64,000 nt of DNA from Sphingobacterium spiritivorum (GCF_016725325.1 NZ_CP068083.1:4960001-5024000), one strand, 5' to 3'. Numbered from the stretch's first letter, positions 34,870 to 43,307 are shown. A program made the numbers and translations. The notes: a model not told the origin generated them from the sequence alone.

Positions 34870-35400
34870 ATGAAAACTCTAATTACCTCTACCCTTATCC
34901 TGATCAGTTGCTTTCTGTTGCAAAGCTGTATGGTGAAGAGCCGTCCGAATATGGATTTTGTGCAGCACAACAGTATCTCAAAAGGTGCAGAAATTGTATC
35001 CGTAAAAGTACCTGGCTTATTACTTAATCCGTTCTTAAAAAGTTCGATAAAAGAACTGGAAGAAGAAGATCCGATGATCGCGATGCTGCTCAAGAAACTC
35101 AAAAGTCTTAAAGTGATGACGATATCAAATGATAAAAAAGGTCTTCTTATGAAGGATTTCAACAAATATCTGGCAAAGAATAAATTTGAAGAAATGGCCA
35201 GTATTCATAGTGAAGGTTCGATAGTATCTATCAATGGCAAAATGAAAGGTGATCGTATCAAAAGACTAATGCTTGGAATCGCAGATGATGAAGAATTGGT
35301 TTTTCTGGACATCGAATCTGATCTTGATTTAAATGAACTCGTCCAAATGATTTCTTATTATGAGCAAAAGCAGGAAAAACAAAAACAAGAAAAAATGTAA
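34870..35400 (+). CDS. DUF4252 domain lipoprotein
   Basis: 176 residues starting with a lipoprotein signal (ISCFLLQSC region; cysteine in LLQSCM at about 20). The body parallels the preceding protein (ISKGAEIVSVKVPGLL, MTISNDKKGLLMKDF, IADDEELVFLDIESDLDLNELVQMI) and ends in a Lys/Gln/Glu-rich tail. As a lipidated paralogue of its neighbour it probably works with it at the outer membrane. Function unknown. Confidence 0.85.
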   Translation: MKTLITSTLILISCFLLQSCMVKSRPNMDFVQHNSISKGAEIVSVKVPGLLLNPFLKSSIKELEEEDPMIAMLLKKLKSLKVMTISNDKKGLLMKDFNKYLAKNKFEEMASIHSEGSIVSINGKMKGDRIKRLMLGIADDEELVFLDIESDLDLNELVQMISYYEQKQEKQKQEKM

Positions 35401-35427
35401 AAAGCATAGCTTTTAATTCCGTAAAAG

Positions 35428-35467
35428 GTACAGCCTCGTCAGACCGTATGGTCAGGCGGGGCTGTAC
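35428..35467 (+). terminator. Strong hairpin after the DUF4252 operon
   Basis: An 18-base arm (GTACAGCCTCGTCAGACC) pairs with GGTCAGGCGGGGCTGTAC with three mismatched or wobble positions around a 4-base loop. It starts 27 bases after the last stop. It lacks a clear T-run, so it may protect the 3' end as well as terminate. Confidence 0.5.
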
Positions 35468-35524
35468 GCACAGCCTCCTTCTCCTACTACGATATTCTCT
35501 CCAATTACAATCCCGTTAGCAAAC

Positions 35525-35902
35525 TTATTTCATTTCTGCTTTTATCTTCTGCCGATGATAAAGTCCCCATTCAACAAGATTTTCTGTCAGTGGTAATACG
35601 CTCATTCCGTATTCCGTAATGGCATAATAAACCATTATCAAATGCTGATCCTGTACCGAACGTGTAATCAGCAGATTGCGTTCGAGGTCTTTTAGTTCTT
35701 TACTTAGCATCTTCGCAGAAATTCCGGATATTTCTCTTTGCATTTTTTTAAAATGTATATCCTGTCCCTGACGGTTGCTGAGATAACGCAGGATCATCAA
35801 TTTCCATTTCCCCCCCAATATATCCAGACTATCCCGTATAGCCATCAGTTCTTCACTGCAGGTCGTCTCACGCACCTTTACGTTATTCGCAGTATTGCTC
35901 AT
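35525..35902 (-). CDS. HxlR-family transcriptional regulator
   Basis: 125 residues of the HxlR winged-helix type: ILGGKWKLMILRYL, the recognition region FKKMQREISGISAKMLSKELKDLE, and the wing VYYAITEYG. A single cysteine near the N-terminus (C15) sits where redox-sensing members of the family (YodB/HypR type) carry their reactive thiol. It is divergent from a quinone-oxidoreductase-like gene with palindromes between them, so redox or quinone control of that gene is a reasonable inference. Confidence 0.9.
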   Translation of the reverse strand: MSNTANNVKVRETTCSEELMAIRDSLDILGGKWKLMILRYLSNRQGQDIHFKKMQREISGISAKMLSKELKDLERNLLITRSVQDQHLIMVYYAITEYGMSVLPLTENLVEWGLYHRQKIKAEMK

Positions 35903-35919
35903 ATCCTGATTTCATTAGT

Positions 35920-35931
35920 GTTACCGGTAAC
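35920..35931 (+). promoter_or_regulatory. Palindrome between HxlR and oxidoreductase genes, putative operator
   Basis: GTTACCGGTAAC is a perfect 12-bp palindrome, 17 bases before the HxlR start. Further dyads follow (AGTTAACT at 35936-35943; GGTA...TACC at 35944-35960), and a TAACTTTG -7-type box lies at 35971-35978, 16 bases before the oxidoreductase start. The layout fits an auto-regulated divergent promoter. Confidence 0.5.
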
Positions 35932-35994
35932 CAATAGTTAACTGGTACTAAAGTTATACCATTTGCCCTGTAACTTTGTAACAAAACGGTAAAG

Positions 35995-36990
35995 ATGAAA
36001 GCAATCGTATTAAATGATAAGAACGAACTGACAGACCAGGAGGTCCAAATCCGTTCTATCTCTGAAAATGAAATTCTCATTCGCATCATGGCTTCAGCCT
36101 TCAATCCTATCGATTATCAGATGCGCGAAAGCGAGCAGGAAAGAAAATATCTTTTCTCACCAATACTCGGGCGTGAACTTTCGGGTATAGTAGAAAAAAC
36201 AGGCCCAGCTGTTACGGATTTCCGTATCGGAGATGAAGTATTCTGTGCCTGCGGCAGTATGGGGTCTAACGGAAGTTATGCAACACATATCCTTGTACCT
36301 CAGGAAATCGCTGTACGCAAACCTCGTTCCATATCCTTTGAACAGGCAGCAGCTTTACCTGTCGTTGGCATAACAGCATTACAGGTCCTCAACCGCATTT
36401 CGATAAGACCTGATACACGTATCCTCGTCACAGGAGCTTCTTCAGGTGTCGGAAATTTCTTTATCAAGTTACTGTTAGCGAAAGGTATAAAGTATCTGAC
36501 TGTCACAGCCGGAAATAAAGACAGAACAGAACAACTGAGAAAAATCGGTGTACAGGAGGAGCAGATAGTGGACTATCATAGTCCAGATTTAAGTAGTGAA
36601 TTAATAAGACGGAACGGAGGAATCAAATTTGATATTGTAGTAGATTGCGTAGGCGAATATCTATCTGAAACATCGGCAGAGGTCATGAAGGCAAATGCAG
36701 TGTATGCAGACATCACCAATAGAATCTCGTCTGAAGGCAGAGCCCTGCTTTTTGATATCGGAGCGACTATCCATCACATTTCAAACTTTGTGTATGCCAG
36801 AGAGAAAAGATATACCTATTTCAGGCAGTCGCTGGAACAGATCCGCCGTTATATCGATGAAACTCAGGTAACACCCCCCGCTATAACGGTAATCGGAGGA
36901 CTGTCTGCTGAAAATGCAGAGTATGCACAACATGTACTACAAAATAATGGCACCTCGGGATCAAAACTAATTATGCAAAATCAAATCTGA
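35995..36990 (+). CDS. Zinc-free MDR/quinone oxidoreductase-like NAD(P)H dehydrogenase
   Basis: 331 residues of the medium-chain dehydrogenase fold: GroES-like N-terminus (AFNPIDYQMRE, LGRELSGIVEKTG, RIGDEVF) and a Rossmann domain with ILVTGASSGVGNF. Zinc-ligand cysteines are missing, as in quinone oxidoreductase/enoyl reductase members. It should reduce quinones or activated double bonds with NAD(P)H. It is divergent from an HxlR regulator and followed 4 bases later by a cupin gene, so both are likely induced together. Confidence 0.88.
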   Translation: MKAIVLNDKNELTDQEVQIRSISENEILIRIMASAFNPIDYQMRESEQERKYLFSPILGRELSGIVEKTGPAVTDFRIGDEVFCACGSMGSNGSYATHILVPQEIAVRKPRSISFEQAAALPVVGITALQVLNRISIRPDTRILVTGASSGVGNFFIKLLLAKGIKYLTVTAGNKDRTEQLRKIGVQEEQIVDYHSPDLSSELIRRNGGIKFDIVVDCVGEYLSETSAEVMKANAVYADITNRISSEGRALLFDIGATIHHISNFVYAREKRYTYFRQSLEQIRRYIDETQVTPPAITVIGGLSAENAEYAQHVLQNNGTSGSKLIMQNQI

Positions 36991-36994
36991 TCAT

Positions 36995-37474
36995 ATGAAC
37001 ACTATACCCAGAAGAATTATTACAGCTGAAGCGAATGGACGATCCTATATTGAAAGTGATGAGACTGTCACAAATGTTTCGGAACACTACCCGGGTCTCA
37101 TTATCTCAGACATCTGGCAGACGAGCGAAATGCCGGCGAGTTTATCTGCCGAAACACCTATACTCAATACTGCTATTCCGAATCCTATCAGAAATGGCAC
37201 TTATTTCAGATATGTACAGATTCCACCGGATCAGGAATTGGGGATCAGTGCTCCTGCCGGACAGCCACATCCGCTGATGCACAAAACGCCCAGTCTGGAT
37301 TACATTGTAATTCTTTCCGGGGAGATATATCTGATCACCGACAGTGAAGAAACGCTGTTACATCCGGGAGATATCGTTATTCAATGTGGTACTAACCATG
37401 CCTGGAGCAACAGATCAGACACTCCATGTATTCAGCTGGCTATTTTAATTGATGCCAAGCCAAAAGATCAGTAA
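36995..37474 (+). CDS. Cupin-domain protein
   Basis: 159 residues. The C-terminal half is a cupin barrel (SLDYIVILSGEIYLI, EETLLHPGDIVIQCGTNHAWSNRSD). The histidine in TNHAW is kept, but the first cupin motif lacks the usual HxH, so metal binding may be reduced. The N-terminal half (about 1-80) is strand-rich. It starts 4 bases after the oxidoreductase stop and is surely co-transcribed. It may bind or convert a product of the same detoxification route. Confidence 0.85.
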   Translation: MNTIPRRIITAEANGRSYIESDETVTNVSEHYPGLIISDIWQTSEMPASLSAETPILNTAIPNPIRNGTYFRYVQIPPDQELGISAPAGQPHPLMHKTPSLDYIVILSGEIYLITDSEETLLHPGDIVIQCGTNHAWSNRSDTPCIQLAILIDAKPKDQ

Positions 37475-37496
37475 ATAAGTAACACAGACTATTCAG

Positions 37497-38378
37497 CTAA
37501 GAAGCACTAACGGGGATTTGGATTTGAAAAACACTTCCACTTCCCTCTTTACTGCTGACATCTATATTCCAGCCCAGACGATGTGCAAAATCATAACATA
37601 AAACAAGGCCGATACCAGCTCCCTTTTCTTTGAAAGTTCCTTCCGAACTGGATTTAATGGTTGCAGTTTGCAAAGCTGCCACCTGCTCTTCACTCATACC
37701 AACACCATTATCCTGAACATACAATATATGATTAGCCGGTGAAGATGAGAGACCGACTACAATCTCCTGTCCGCTGAGACTGAACTTCACGGCATTACTT
37801 ATCAGATTACGAATAATAAGATCTACTATTTTTTTGTTACCCATAAGAACAAAGTCCTTAGGAATCTTATTAATAAATATCAGTTGTTTGAAGTTGATGC
37901 GTTCATAAAACAAATTATATGCTTCTTCTACACGTTCATAAGCTGATAATGGAGTAAAGATTATTTTTTCATTTGTCATTTGTTCAGCAGCCCAGATCAG
38001 TACTTCATCCAGCATTTTGGATGAATCATCCAGCTCTGAGCCGATTTTAATAAGCGTTTTCCGAATTTCTTCAGGAGGAATCTCTATCACTCTGGAAAAA
38101 GATAGAAGTGTTTGAAATGTACTTACGGGTACCCGAAGATCATGCGAGACAACAGAGAATATCTTAGCTTTAAATTGTTCTGCCTCAATAAGTGCTCTGT
38201 TCTGCTCTTCAATCCGGCCTGCATGACGGTTAATTTCAGCATTGGCATCTACGAGAGATTGCCGCTCTTTTGAGAGTTGTTTATTTTTCCGATAGAATAA
38301 GATAAACAAAACAGCAACAATCAGTTTGCTGACCACAATACCGACGATTAACAATCGGATAAGATTAGTTTCTTCCAT
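37497..38378 (-). CDS. Small membrane-bound sensor histidine kinase
   Basis: 293 residues from an internal ATG; the frame continues 25 codons upstream only from a GTG. One membrane helix (about 8-28) is followed by a coiled coil, HisKA with H79 in VVSHDLRVP, and a HATPase (NLISNAVKF, DNGVGM, KGAGIGL). The sensor part is minimal, as in Bacteroidota kinases that normally carry N-terminal TPR or other sensor domains, so the N-terminus may be truncated. No response regulator is adjacent. The promoter region is shared with a divergent AraC-type gene. Confidence 0.82.
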   Translation of the reverse strand: MEETNLIRLLIVGIVVSKLIVAVLFILFYRKNKQLSKERQSLVDANAEINRHAGRIEEQNRALIEAEQFKAKIFSVVSHDLRVPVSTFQTLLSFSRVIEIPPEEIRKTLIKIGSELDDSSKMLDEVLIWAAEQMTNEKIIFTPLSAYERVEEAYNLFYERINFKQLIFINKIPKDFVLMGNKKIVDLIIRNLISNAVKFSLSGQEIVVGLSSSPANHILYVQDNGVGMSEEQVAALQTATIKSSSEGTFKEKGAGIGLVLCYDFAHRLGWNIDVSSKEGSGSVFQIQIPVSAS

Positions 38379-38646
38379 AAGTATGTTTTTCAATTCAGAT
38401 GCTCTCTGAAAGGTAGCATGACCAGTCACTAAATAATGATGTACAGTGGTCACAAAAAATTATTCCAAGATAAAATATTCCAGTGAATTATAAAAAAAAT
38501 AAATAACAAATTACAAAATGGAAAACCAAAGAGTGAAATATTTGAAACATAATTAAATAACATAAAATCCAGATGAATACTCATAACATTAAATTCCGCT
38601 TTTTCTAAAATCTTAACTATATTCGGAAGTATTAGCAGCCAGAAGT

Positions 38647-39054
38647 ATGGATACGTCAACAAAAACAGCACACAGACATCAGGAGTTAACTGCAATTTTT
38701 ATGGATGAACTGGACAAGCATCTGGATGATTTGTTACATGGCAGGATATCGGACATGTATGAAATCAGAGATATTGCGGATCAGATGCACATTCATCCGC
38801 GTCACCTCAGCAATACGATCAAACGCACTACAGGACGATCTGCCTGCTCCTTCTTTGAGGAAAAAATCATTGAACAAGCTAAAATTCTGCTTGCTCAACC
38901 GAATAAAAGTATTCAGGAAATAGCGGTGCTGCTGACCTATGATCCTTCCAACTTCACTAAATTTTTCAAGCGATTCACACAATTGACGCCGAAACAGTAC
39001 CGGAATCAGATTTTGGAAGAACAAACGGCGAATAACATGAGCAGCGTAGCCTGA
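38647..39054 (+). CDS. AraC-type DNA-binding domain protein
   Basis: 135 residues consisting of little more than an AraC double helix-turn-helix (MYEIRDIADQMHIHPRHLSNTIKRTTGRSA and SIQEIAVLLTYDPSNFTKFFKRFTQLTPKQYR). There is no ligand domain, so activity may depend on expression or on another protein. It is divergent from a small kinase and 86 bases before an SDR gene on the same strand, which it may control. Confidence 0.87.
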   Translation: MDTSTKTAHRHQELTAIFMDELDKHLDDLLHGRISDMYEIRDIADQMHIHPRHLSNTIKRTTGRSACSFFEEKIIEQAKILLAQPNKSIQEIAVLLTYDPSNFTKFFKRFTQLTPKQYRNQILEEQTANNMSSVA

Positions 39055-39140
39055 TTCCATACCCATACAAAATACTGAACTACTCACCATTTTTTCAGAA
39101 ATGTCCTCTATAACTTTGCATCTGTAAAATAAGAAATAAG

Positions 39141-39902
39141 ATGAAACAACACAATATTGCATTAGTAACAGGCGGAAGCCGCGGACTGGGAAAAGAAATG
39201 GTACTTCGCCTGGCTCAAAAAGGTATAGACTGTATACTGACCTACAACAGTAAGCATGATGAAGCACAGGAAGTAGTGGAACAGGTAAACTTGCTGGGAC
39301 AGCGTGCCGTTGCGATACAGCTCAATGTAGCGGATACAGAAAGCTTTGAAGATTTTTTCGGTAAGGTAAAGCATGTTTTAAAAGATACTTTCGAAACAGA
39401 TCGTTTCGATTACCTTATTAATAATGCAGGCATAGGTATTTACAAGCCTTTTGTAGAAACAACGGAAGAGGATTTTGACACCTTGCTTAATATTCAGTTT
39501 AAAGGGGTATTTTTTCTGACACAGAAGGCTCTTCCACTTATGAATGACGATGGTTCTGTAATCAATATCTCTACCGGCCTTGCACGTTTTTCATTTCCGG
39601 GATACGCGGCTTATGCTTCAATGAAAGGAGCTATAGAGACACTTACCAAATATCTGGCAAAAGAACTGGGAGAAAGAAGAATCCGGGTCAATGTTGTTGC
39701 ACCAGGTGCTATTGAAACGGACTTTGGTGGCGGAGCTGTACGCGACAACGAAAATATGAATCAGACTATTGCCTCTGTGACGGCTCTTGGCCGCGCAGGT
39801 TTACCTGAAGATATTGGCGGTGTAGTGGCTTTCCTTTGTACGGAGGAAGCTCGTTGGATAAATGCACAACGAATAGAAGTATCCGGCGGAATGATGTTGT
39901 AA
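39141..39902 (+). CDS. Short-chain dehydrogenase/reductase
   Basis: 253 residues of the classical SDR type: TGGSRGLG (10-17), NNAG (94-97), catalytic S144, Y158 and K162 (YAAYASMK). The C-terminal VEVSGGMML matches 3-oxoacyl reductase/glucose dehydrogenase-like proteins. A TAACTTTG -7-type box lies at 39111-39118, matching the box before the oxidoreductase of the first HxlR locus. It is convergent with a second HxlR gene. Substrate unknown. Confidence 0.88.
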   Translation: MKQHNIALVTGGSRGLGKEMVLRLAQKGIDCILTYNSKHDEAQEVVEQVNLLGQRAVAIQLNVADTESFEDFFGKVKHVLKDTFETDRFDYLINNAGIGIYKPFVETTEEDFDTLLNIQFKGVFFLTQKALPLMNDDGSVINISTGLARFSFPGYAAYASMKGAIETLTKYLAKELGERRIRVNVVAPGAIETDFGGGAVRDNENMNQTIASVTALGRAGLPEDIGGVVAFLCTEEARWINAQRIEVSGGMML

Positions 39903-39942
39903 TACAAATTTAATTAACAGACCATAGCCATAGTCTTATAGT

Positions 39943-39974
39943 ACAGAGAGCAGATTTATACATCTGCTCTCTGT
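39943..39974 (+). terminator. Perfect hairpin overlapping the end of the convergent HxlR gene
   Basis: A perfect 13-bp stem (ACAGAGAGCAGAT with ATCTGCTCTCTGT) and a 6-base loop. The stop codon of the minus-strand HxlR gene lies in the loop, and one arm is coding. It should end transcripts from the SDR side, though a T-run is lacking. Confidence 0.55.
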
Positions 39975-40336
39975 TCATTATACTGATGCCACCAGTCTTC
40001 TAAGGACTGAACTACCGGAATAAGGGTCAGGCCTAACGGTGTCAGTTTATATTCTACTCGTGGAGGTGTTTCTGCATAAATTTTCCGGCTTATAATACCG
40101 TCTCGTTCAAGCTCCCGCAGCTGTGTGGTCAAAGTAGTCTGTGCGAGATCCTCCAGTTCCCTTCTTAATTCACCAAAGCGTTTGGGACATCCCTGCAAAA
40201 TAGATTTTATGAGCATGATCTTCCACTTCCCTCCTATAATTTTGAAAACAGCAGACAGGTCACAACTATTTTGCTTTAGTAACTTATTTTTTAACTCCGC
40301 AATACTCTCATTCTCAGTATTAGTATTATTTTCCAT
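39956..40336 (-). CDS. HxlR-family transcriptional regulator
   Basis: 126 residues: IIGGKWKIMLIKSI, recognition region FGELRRELEDLAQTTLTTQLRELERDG, wing RVEYKLTPLG. C25 lies just before the HTH, at the place of the thiol in redox-responsive HxlR proteins. It is divergent from a DHA2-type MFS exporter across 78 bases carrying an 11-bp-period direct repeat, so it likely represses that exporter. Its stop codon sits in the loop of a hairpin. Confidence 0.9.
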   Translation of the reverse strand: MENNTNTENESIAELKNKLLKQNSCDLSAVFKIIGGKWKIMLIKSILQGCPKRFGELRRELEDLAQTTLTTQLRELERDGIISRKIYAETPPRVEYKLTPLGLTLIPVVQSLEDWWHQYNEQRADV

Positions 40337-40363
40337 ACCTACACCTCTTTTTACAACTACTTG

Positions 40364-40382
40364 ATTATACTATAATTATACT
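40364..40382 (+). promoter_or_regulatory. Direct repeat in the HxlR/MFS divergent promoter, putative operator
   Basis: ATTATACT occurs twice with 3 bases between (11-bp period, about one helix turn), with the dyad TATAATTATA across the junction. It lies midway between the two start codons. Confidence 0.45.
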
Positions 40383-40414
40383 CCAATTTTGAACTGTAAA
40401 TATATGAAAAAGCA

Positions 40415-41815
40415 ATGAATAGATATGTGCAGCTGCTTCTGGTGTCTACCGGAATTTTCCTTTTTGTAATCGATCTTTTTATAATCAACGTCTCCCTGCC
40501 TTCTATTCAGACTGGCTTACATGCTAAAGACAGCCAGGCACAATGGATTGTCATTCTCTATGTTATCGGATATGCGAGTTTACTGGTTACCGGAAGTAAA
40601 GCGGGCACATATTGGGGTAAGAAAAAGGTATATAATGTCAGTATGTTTTTCTTTATTCTTTCATCCGCACTATGTGGTATAGCGGCAAATGCAGAAATAC
40701 TATTAGTCGGCAGACTTATACAGGGAGTTAGCTCTGCCTTTATGGTCCCGCAGGGGATAGCGTTTATTCCGGATATCTTTGATAACGAAAAAGATCGTAT
40801 CAAAGCTCTGGGAATTTATGGCAGCATCGCCGGAGCGGCCTCTGTACTGGGGCAGTTTCTGGGCGGTATTTTACCGGATATACAATGGATTATTGAAGGA
40901 TGGAGACTTATTTTTCTGATTAATATTCCTATAGGATTGGTTTCACTCTTATTAGCAATCCGTTACCTCCCGAATCATCATCAGCCTGTTGAAGGACTGT
41001 TTAATATCAGCGGAGTTATTCTGCTTGCCCTCTCTATCATAACACTTATCTATCCTATCATACAGGCTGCAGAACATCCCTGGTCTGTGTGGTATACCGT
41101 CCTGCTGATCTGTTCTTTCATCTGTTCCCTTTGCTTTATTTATCTGCAAAAGAAAGATCACATTAAGGGATTAGAGACTTTAATAGACTTCAGCTTATTT
41201 CGCAATACCTATTTCAGGCTGGGACTATGGTCGGCTCTGTTTTACTACATGGTACAGGATTCTTATTTCATACTGACCTCTCTTTATTTGCAAAGAGGAC
41301 TGGACGTCAGTTCTACACAGACTGGTCTTTATTTTGTTGCACAGGGTATCGGCTATGTAATAGCCTCACTTGTCTCCATCCGATATAATGTACTTCACGG
41401 CAAAAGGGTTTTACTCAGCGGGATATCCATCATGGCCATAGGCTTGTGTATGCATCTCCTGATATTTAGTATGTCTGACGTTTCGCATACGATTATCCTA
41501 TTGACTCTTTTCTGGTACGGATTGGGATGTGGAACTGTTCTGCCTTCTATGATGACTATGGCACTCAAAACTATTCCGGAGAAAAAAGTCGGAATAGCAT
41601 CCGGCATGTACCTCACCTTACAGCAACTGGCTGTCGGAATTGGAGTTGGTCTGCTCACAACTGTTTTCTTTCATTTCAGTAGAATATCTCTTACCACAAA
41701 CAGTATGCTGACAGCCTATTATTACAGTATTGGTGCCTGTATTATATTATTGTTAGTAGTTGCTTTTCTTTTCTTTCGACTGCCTGAAGTAAAGGTTGAA
41801 ACCAGTAATAAATAA
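40415..41815 (+). CDS. MFS transporter, DHA2 (EmrB/QacA-like) multidrug efflux type
   Basis: 466 residues with about 14 membrane helices. The DHA2 signature regions include LFIINVSLPSIQTGL (motif D1-like), GSKAGTYWGKKKVY (motif A) and GRLIQGVSSAFMVPQG with GSIAGAASVLGQFLGGIL (motif C). It should export hydrophobic drugs or antiseptics using proton motive force. Divergence from an HxlR regulator suggests induction by its substrates. No outer-membrane or adaptor partner is adjacent. Confidence 0.9.
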   Translation: MNRYVQLLLVSTGIFLFVIDLFIINVSLPSIQTGLHAKDSQAQWIVILYVIGYASLLVTGSKAGTYWGKKKVYNVSMFFFILSSALCGIAANAEILLVGRLIQGVSSAFMVPQGIAFIPDIFDNEKDRIKALGIYGSIAGAASVLGQFLGGILPDIQWIIEGWRLIFLINIPIGLVSLLLAIRYLPNHHQPVEGLFNISGVILLALSIITLIYPIIQAAEHPWSVWYTVLLICSFICSLCFIYLQKKDHIKGLETLIDFSLFRNTYFRLGLWSALFYYMVQDSYFILTSLYLQRGLDVSSTQTGLYFVAQGIGYVIASLVSIRYNVLHGKRVLLSGISIMAIGLCMHLLIFSMSDVSHTIILLTLFWYGLGCGTVLPSMMTMALKTIPEKKVGIASGMYLTLQQLAVGIGVGLLTTVFFHFSRISLTTNSMLTAYYYSIGACIILLLVVAFLFFRLPEVKVETSNK

Positions 41816-41841
41816 CTTATTGATTTATAGATTTCTTTTTA

Positions 41842-41872
41842 TTTGGACAACGTCAAAATATTTATATCTTTG
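41842..41872 (+). promoter_or_regulatory. Canonical Bacteroidota promoter of the second sigma operon
   Basis: TTTG (41842-41845), a 19-base spacer and TATCTTTG (41865-41872) match the TTTG-N19-TAnnTTTG consensus exactly. A start of transcription near 41879 leaves a leader of about a dozen bases before the TTG start codon. Confidence 0.75.
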
Positions 41873-41890
41873 AGTACAAAGCCTGTTTGA

Positions 41891-42448
41891 TTGAATAACG
41901 CAAATAATACCTCTGAAGAACAACTTATCGCATCTTTGCAAAGCAAGGACGAGAAGGCGTTTAATTATCTGTATGATAATTATGCAGGAGCGTTGTATGG
42001 AGTTGTAATCCGGATTGTCAACACCAAAGAATATGCTGACGAAGTGATTCAGGATATATTTGTGAAAATATGGAATAATATCCATTCATTTGATTCCGGC
42101 AAAGGCAGGTTGTATACCTGGATGATCAATATTGCAAGAAACACAGCTATTGATTACATCAAATCCAAAAGTGTTCAGAACGAACAAAAAAACCAATCTC
42201 TTCCAAATATCGTAGATGATAAAGAAATTAATAATTTTGCGGTGGCAGAGAATGTGGACCATATCGGTTTCAAAAATGTATTAAATGAACTGAAGGCCGA
42301 TTGGCGGGAATTAATAGAAATGGCGTATTTTGAAGGATATACGCAAAATGAAATAGCAGTAAAGCTCGATATCCCCTTAGGTACTGTCAAAACGAGGACC
42401 AGAGGTGCGCTCATCGAACTAAGGAGATTACTTAAAGATTATCAATAA
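41891..42448 (+). CDS. ECF-type RNA polymerase sigma factor with TTG start
   Basis: 185 residues. Region 2 (about 15-85: YLYDNYAGALYGVVIRIVNTKEYADEVIQDIFVKIW) and region 4 (about 130-180: LIEMAYFEGYTQNEIAVKLDIPLGTVKTRTRGAL) are complete. The first in-frame ATG lies about 75 codons inside region 2, so TTG is the only sensible start; the perfect promoter just upstream agrees. The next gene, an RskA-like anti-sigma factor, begins one base after the stop. The pair resembles SigK/RskA-like systems. Confidence 0.9.
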   Translation: MNNANNTSEEQLIASLQSKDEKAFNYLYDNYAGALYGVVIRIVNTKEYADEVIQDIFVKIWNNIHSFDSGKGRLYTWMINIARNTAIDYIKSKSVQNEQKNQSLPNIVDDKEINNFAVAENVDHIGFKNVLNELKADWRELIEMAYFEGYTQNEIAVKLDIPLGTVKTRTRGALIELRRLLKDYQ

Positions 42449-42449
42449 A

Positions 42450-43307
42450 TTGGACATTAAAGAGTACATATCGTCTGGCATTATCGAAGCTTACGTAATG
42501 GGGCTTGCTTCTGAAGAAGAAGTAAGTATCCTGGAATGCGTACGCAAAAATAATGCGGAAGTGGAGCAAGCAATTCTGGAGGCGCAACAAACGCTGGAAG
42601 ATTTCGCTACGGTCCATGCTATGCCTCCTCCTTCCGGTCTGAAAACAGCAATCTGGGACAAAATATCCGCTCAGGAAAGTACAGATCCGGATAATGAAAA
42701 TATAGTCCCTTTTATTTCGCAGGCAGAAGAAAATAAGCTATCTGTTGAGCAGAAAAGCGAAGATGATCCTAAGATTAAAAATCTGGATAATGTACAGCCC
42801 TCACGTACAATGAGCCGAATTGCAGTTGCAGCTTCACTGATTTCTGTTTGTAGCTTACTGGGTAATCTTTATCTGCACAATAAATCCAAAGAGAACGAAT
42901 CACAGCTTGCAAAAGTAGCAGCAGAAAATAATGTAAACCAACAAGCACTGGCTAATCTGCAGGACAAATGGAAAATGATCCATGATCCGCAGATGAAGAC
43001 AATTACACTGGCCGGAGTAGAAAATCACCCTGGTCTGAAAGCGCTGGTATTCTGGGATTCAAACAGCAAGAATGTATATCTGAGCATGGAAAATATGCCT
43101 GCTGCACCCGAAGGTATGCAATATCAGCTGTGGGCTATAGTAGATGGTAAACCTGTAGATGCCGGAGTCTTCCCGCAAGATAAGACTTTAGATGTCAATA
43201 TGATGAGCACAATCCAAAGCGCTCAGGCTTTTGCAATTACATTGGAAAAACAAGGTGGAAGCCCTACCCCTACTATGTCCCAGATGTATGTTATGGGAAA
43301 TATTTAG
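42450..43307 (+). CDS. RskA-like anti-sigma factor with TTG start
   Basis: 285 residues from a TTG placed one base after the sigma stop. The cytoplasmic N-terminus (1-70; ISSGIIEAYVMGLASEEEV) is the type that binds ECF sigma factors. One membrane helix lies at about 122-142. The periplasmic part matches the RskA C-terminal domain (ALVFWDSNSKNVYLSM, MPAAPEGMQYQLWAIVDGKPVDAGVF, FAITLEKQGGSPTP). It holds the sigma factor until a signal, probably proteolytic, releases it. Convergent ferritin-like genes are candidates for its regulon. Confidence 0.88.
   Translation: MDIKEYISSGIIEAYVMGLASEEEVSILECVRKNNAEVEQAILEAQQTLEDFATVHAMPPPSGLKTAIWDKISAQESTDPDNENIVPFISQAEENKLSVEQKSEDDPKIKNLDNVQPSRTMSRIAVAASLISVCSLLGNLYLHNKSKENESQLAKVAAENNVNQQALANLQDKWKMIHDPQMKTITLAGVENHPGLKALVFWDSNSKNVYLSMENMPAAPEGMQYQLWAIVDGKPVDAGVFPQDKTLDVNMMSTIQSAQAFAITLEKQGGSPTPTMSQMYVMGNI

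Noticed and set aside
38734..39267. 177-codon minus-strand frame across the AraC and SDR genes
   Set aside because: It runs antisense through two clear genes and their promoter.
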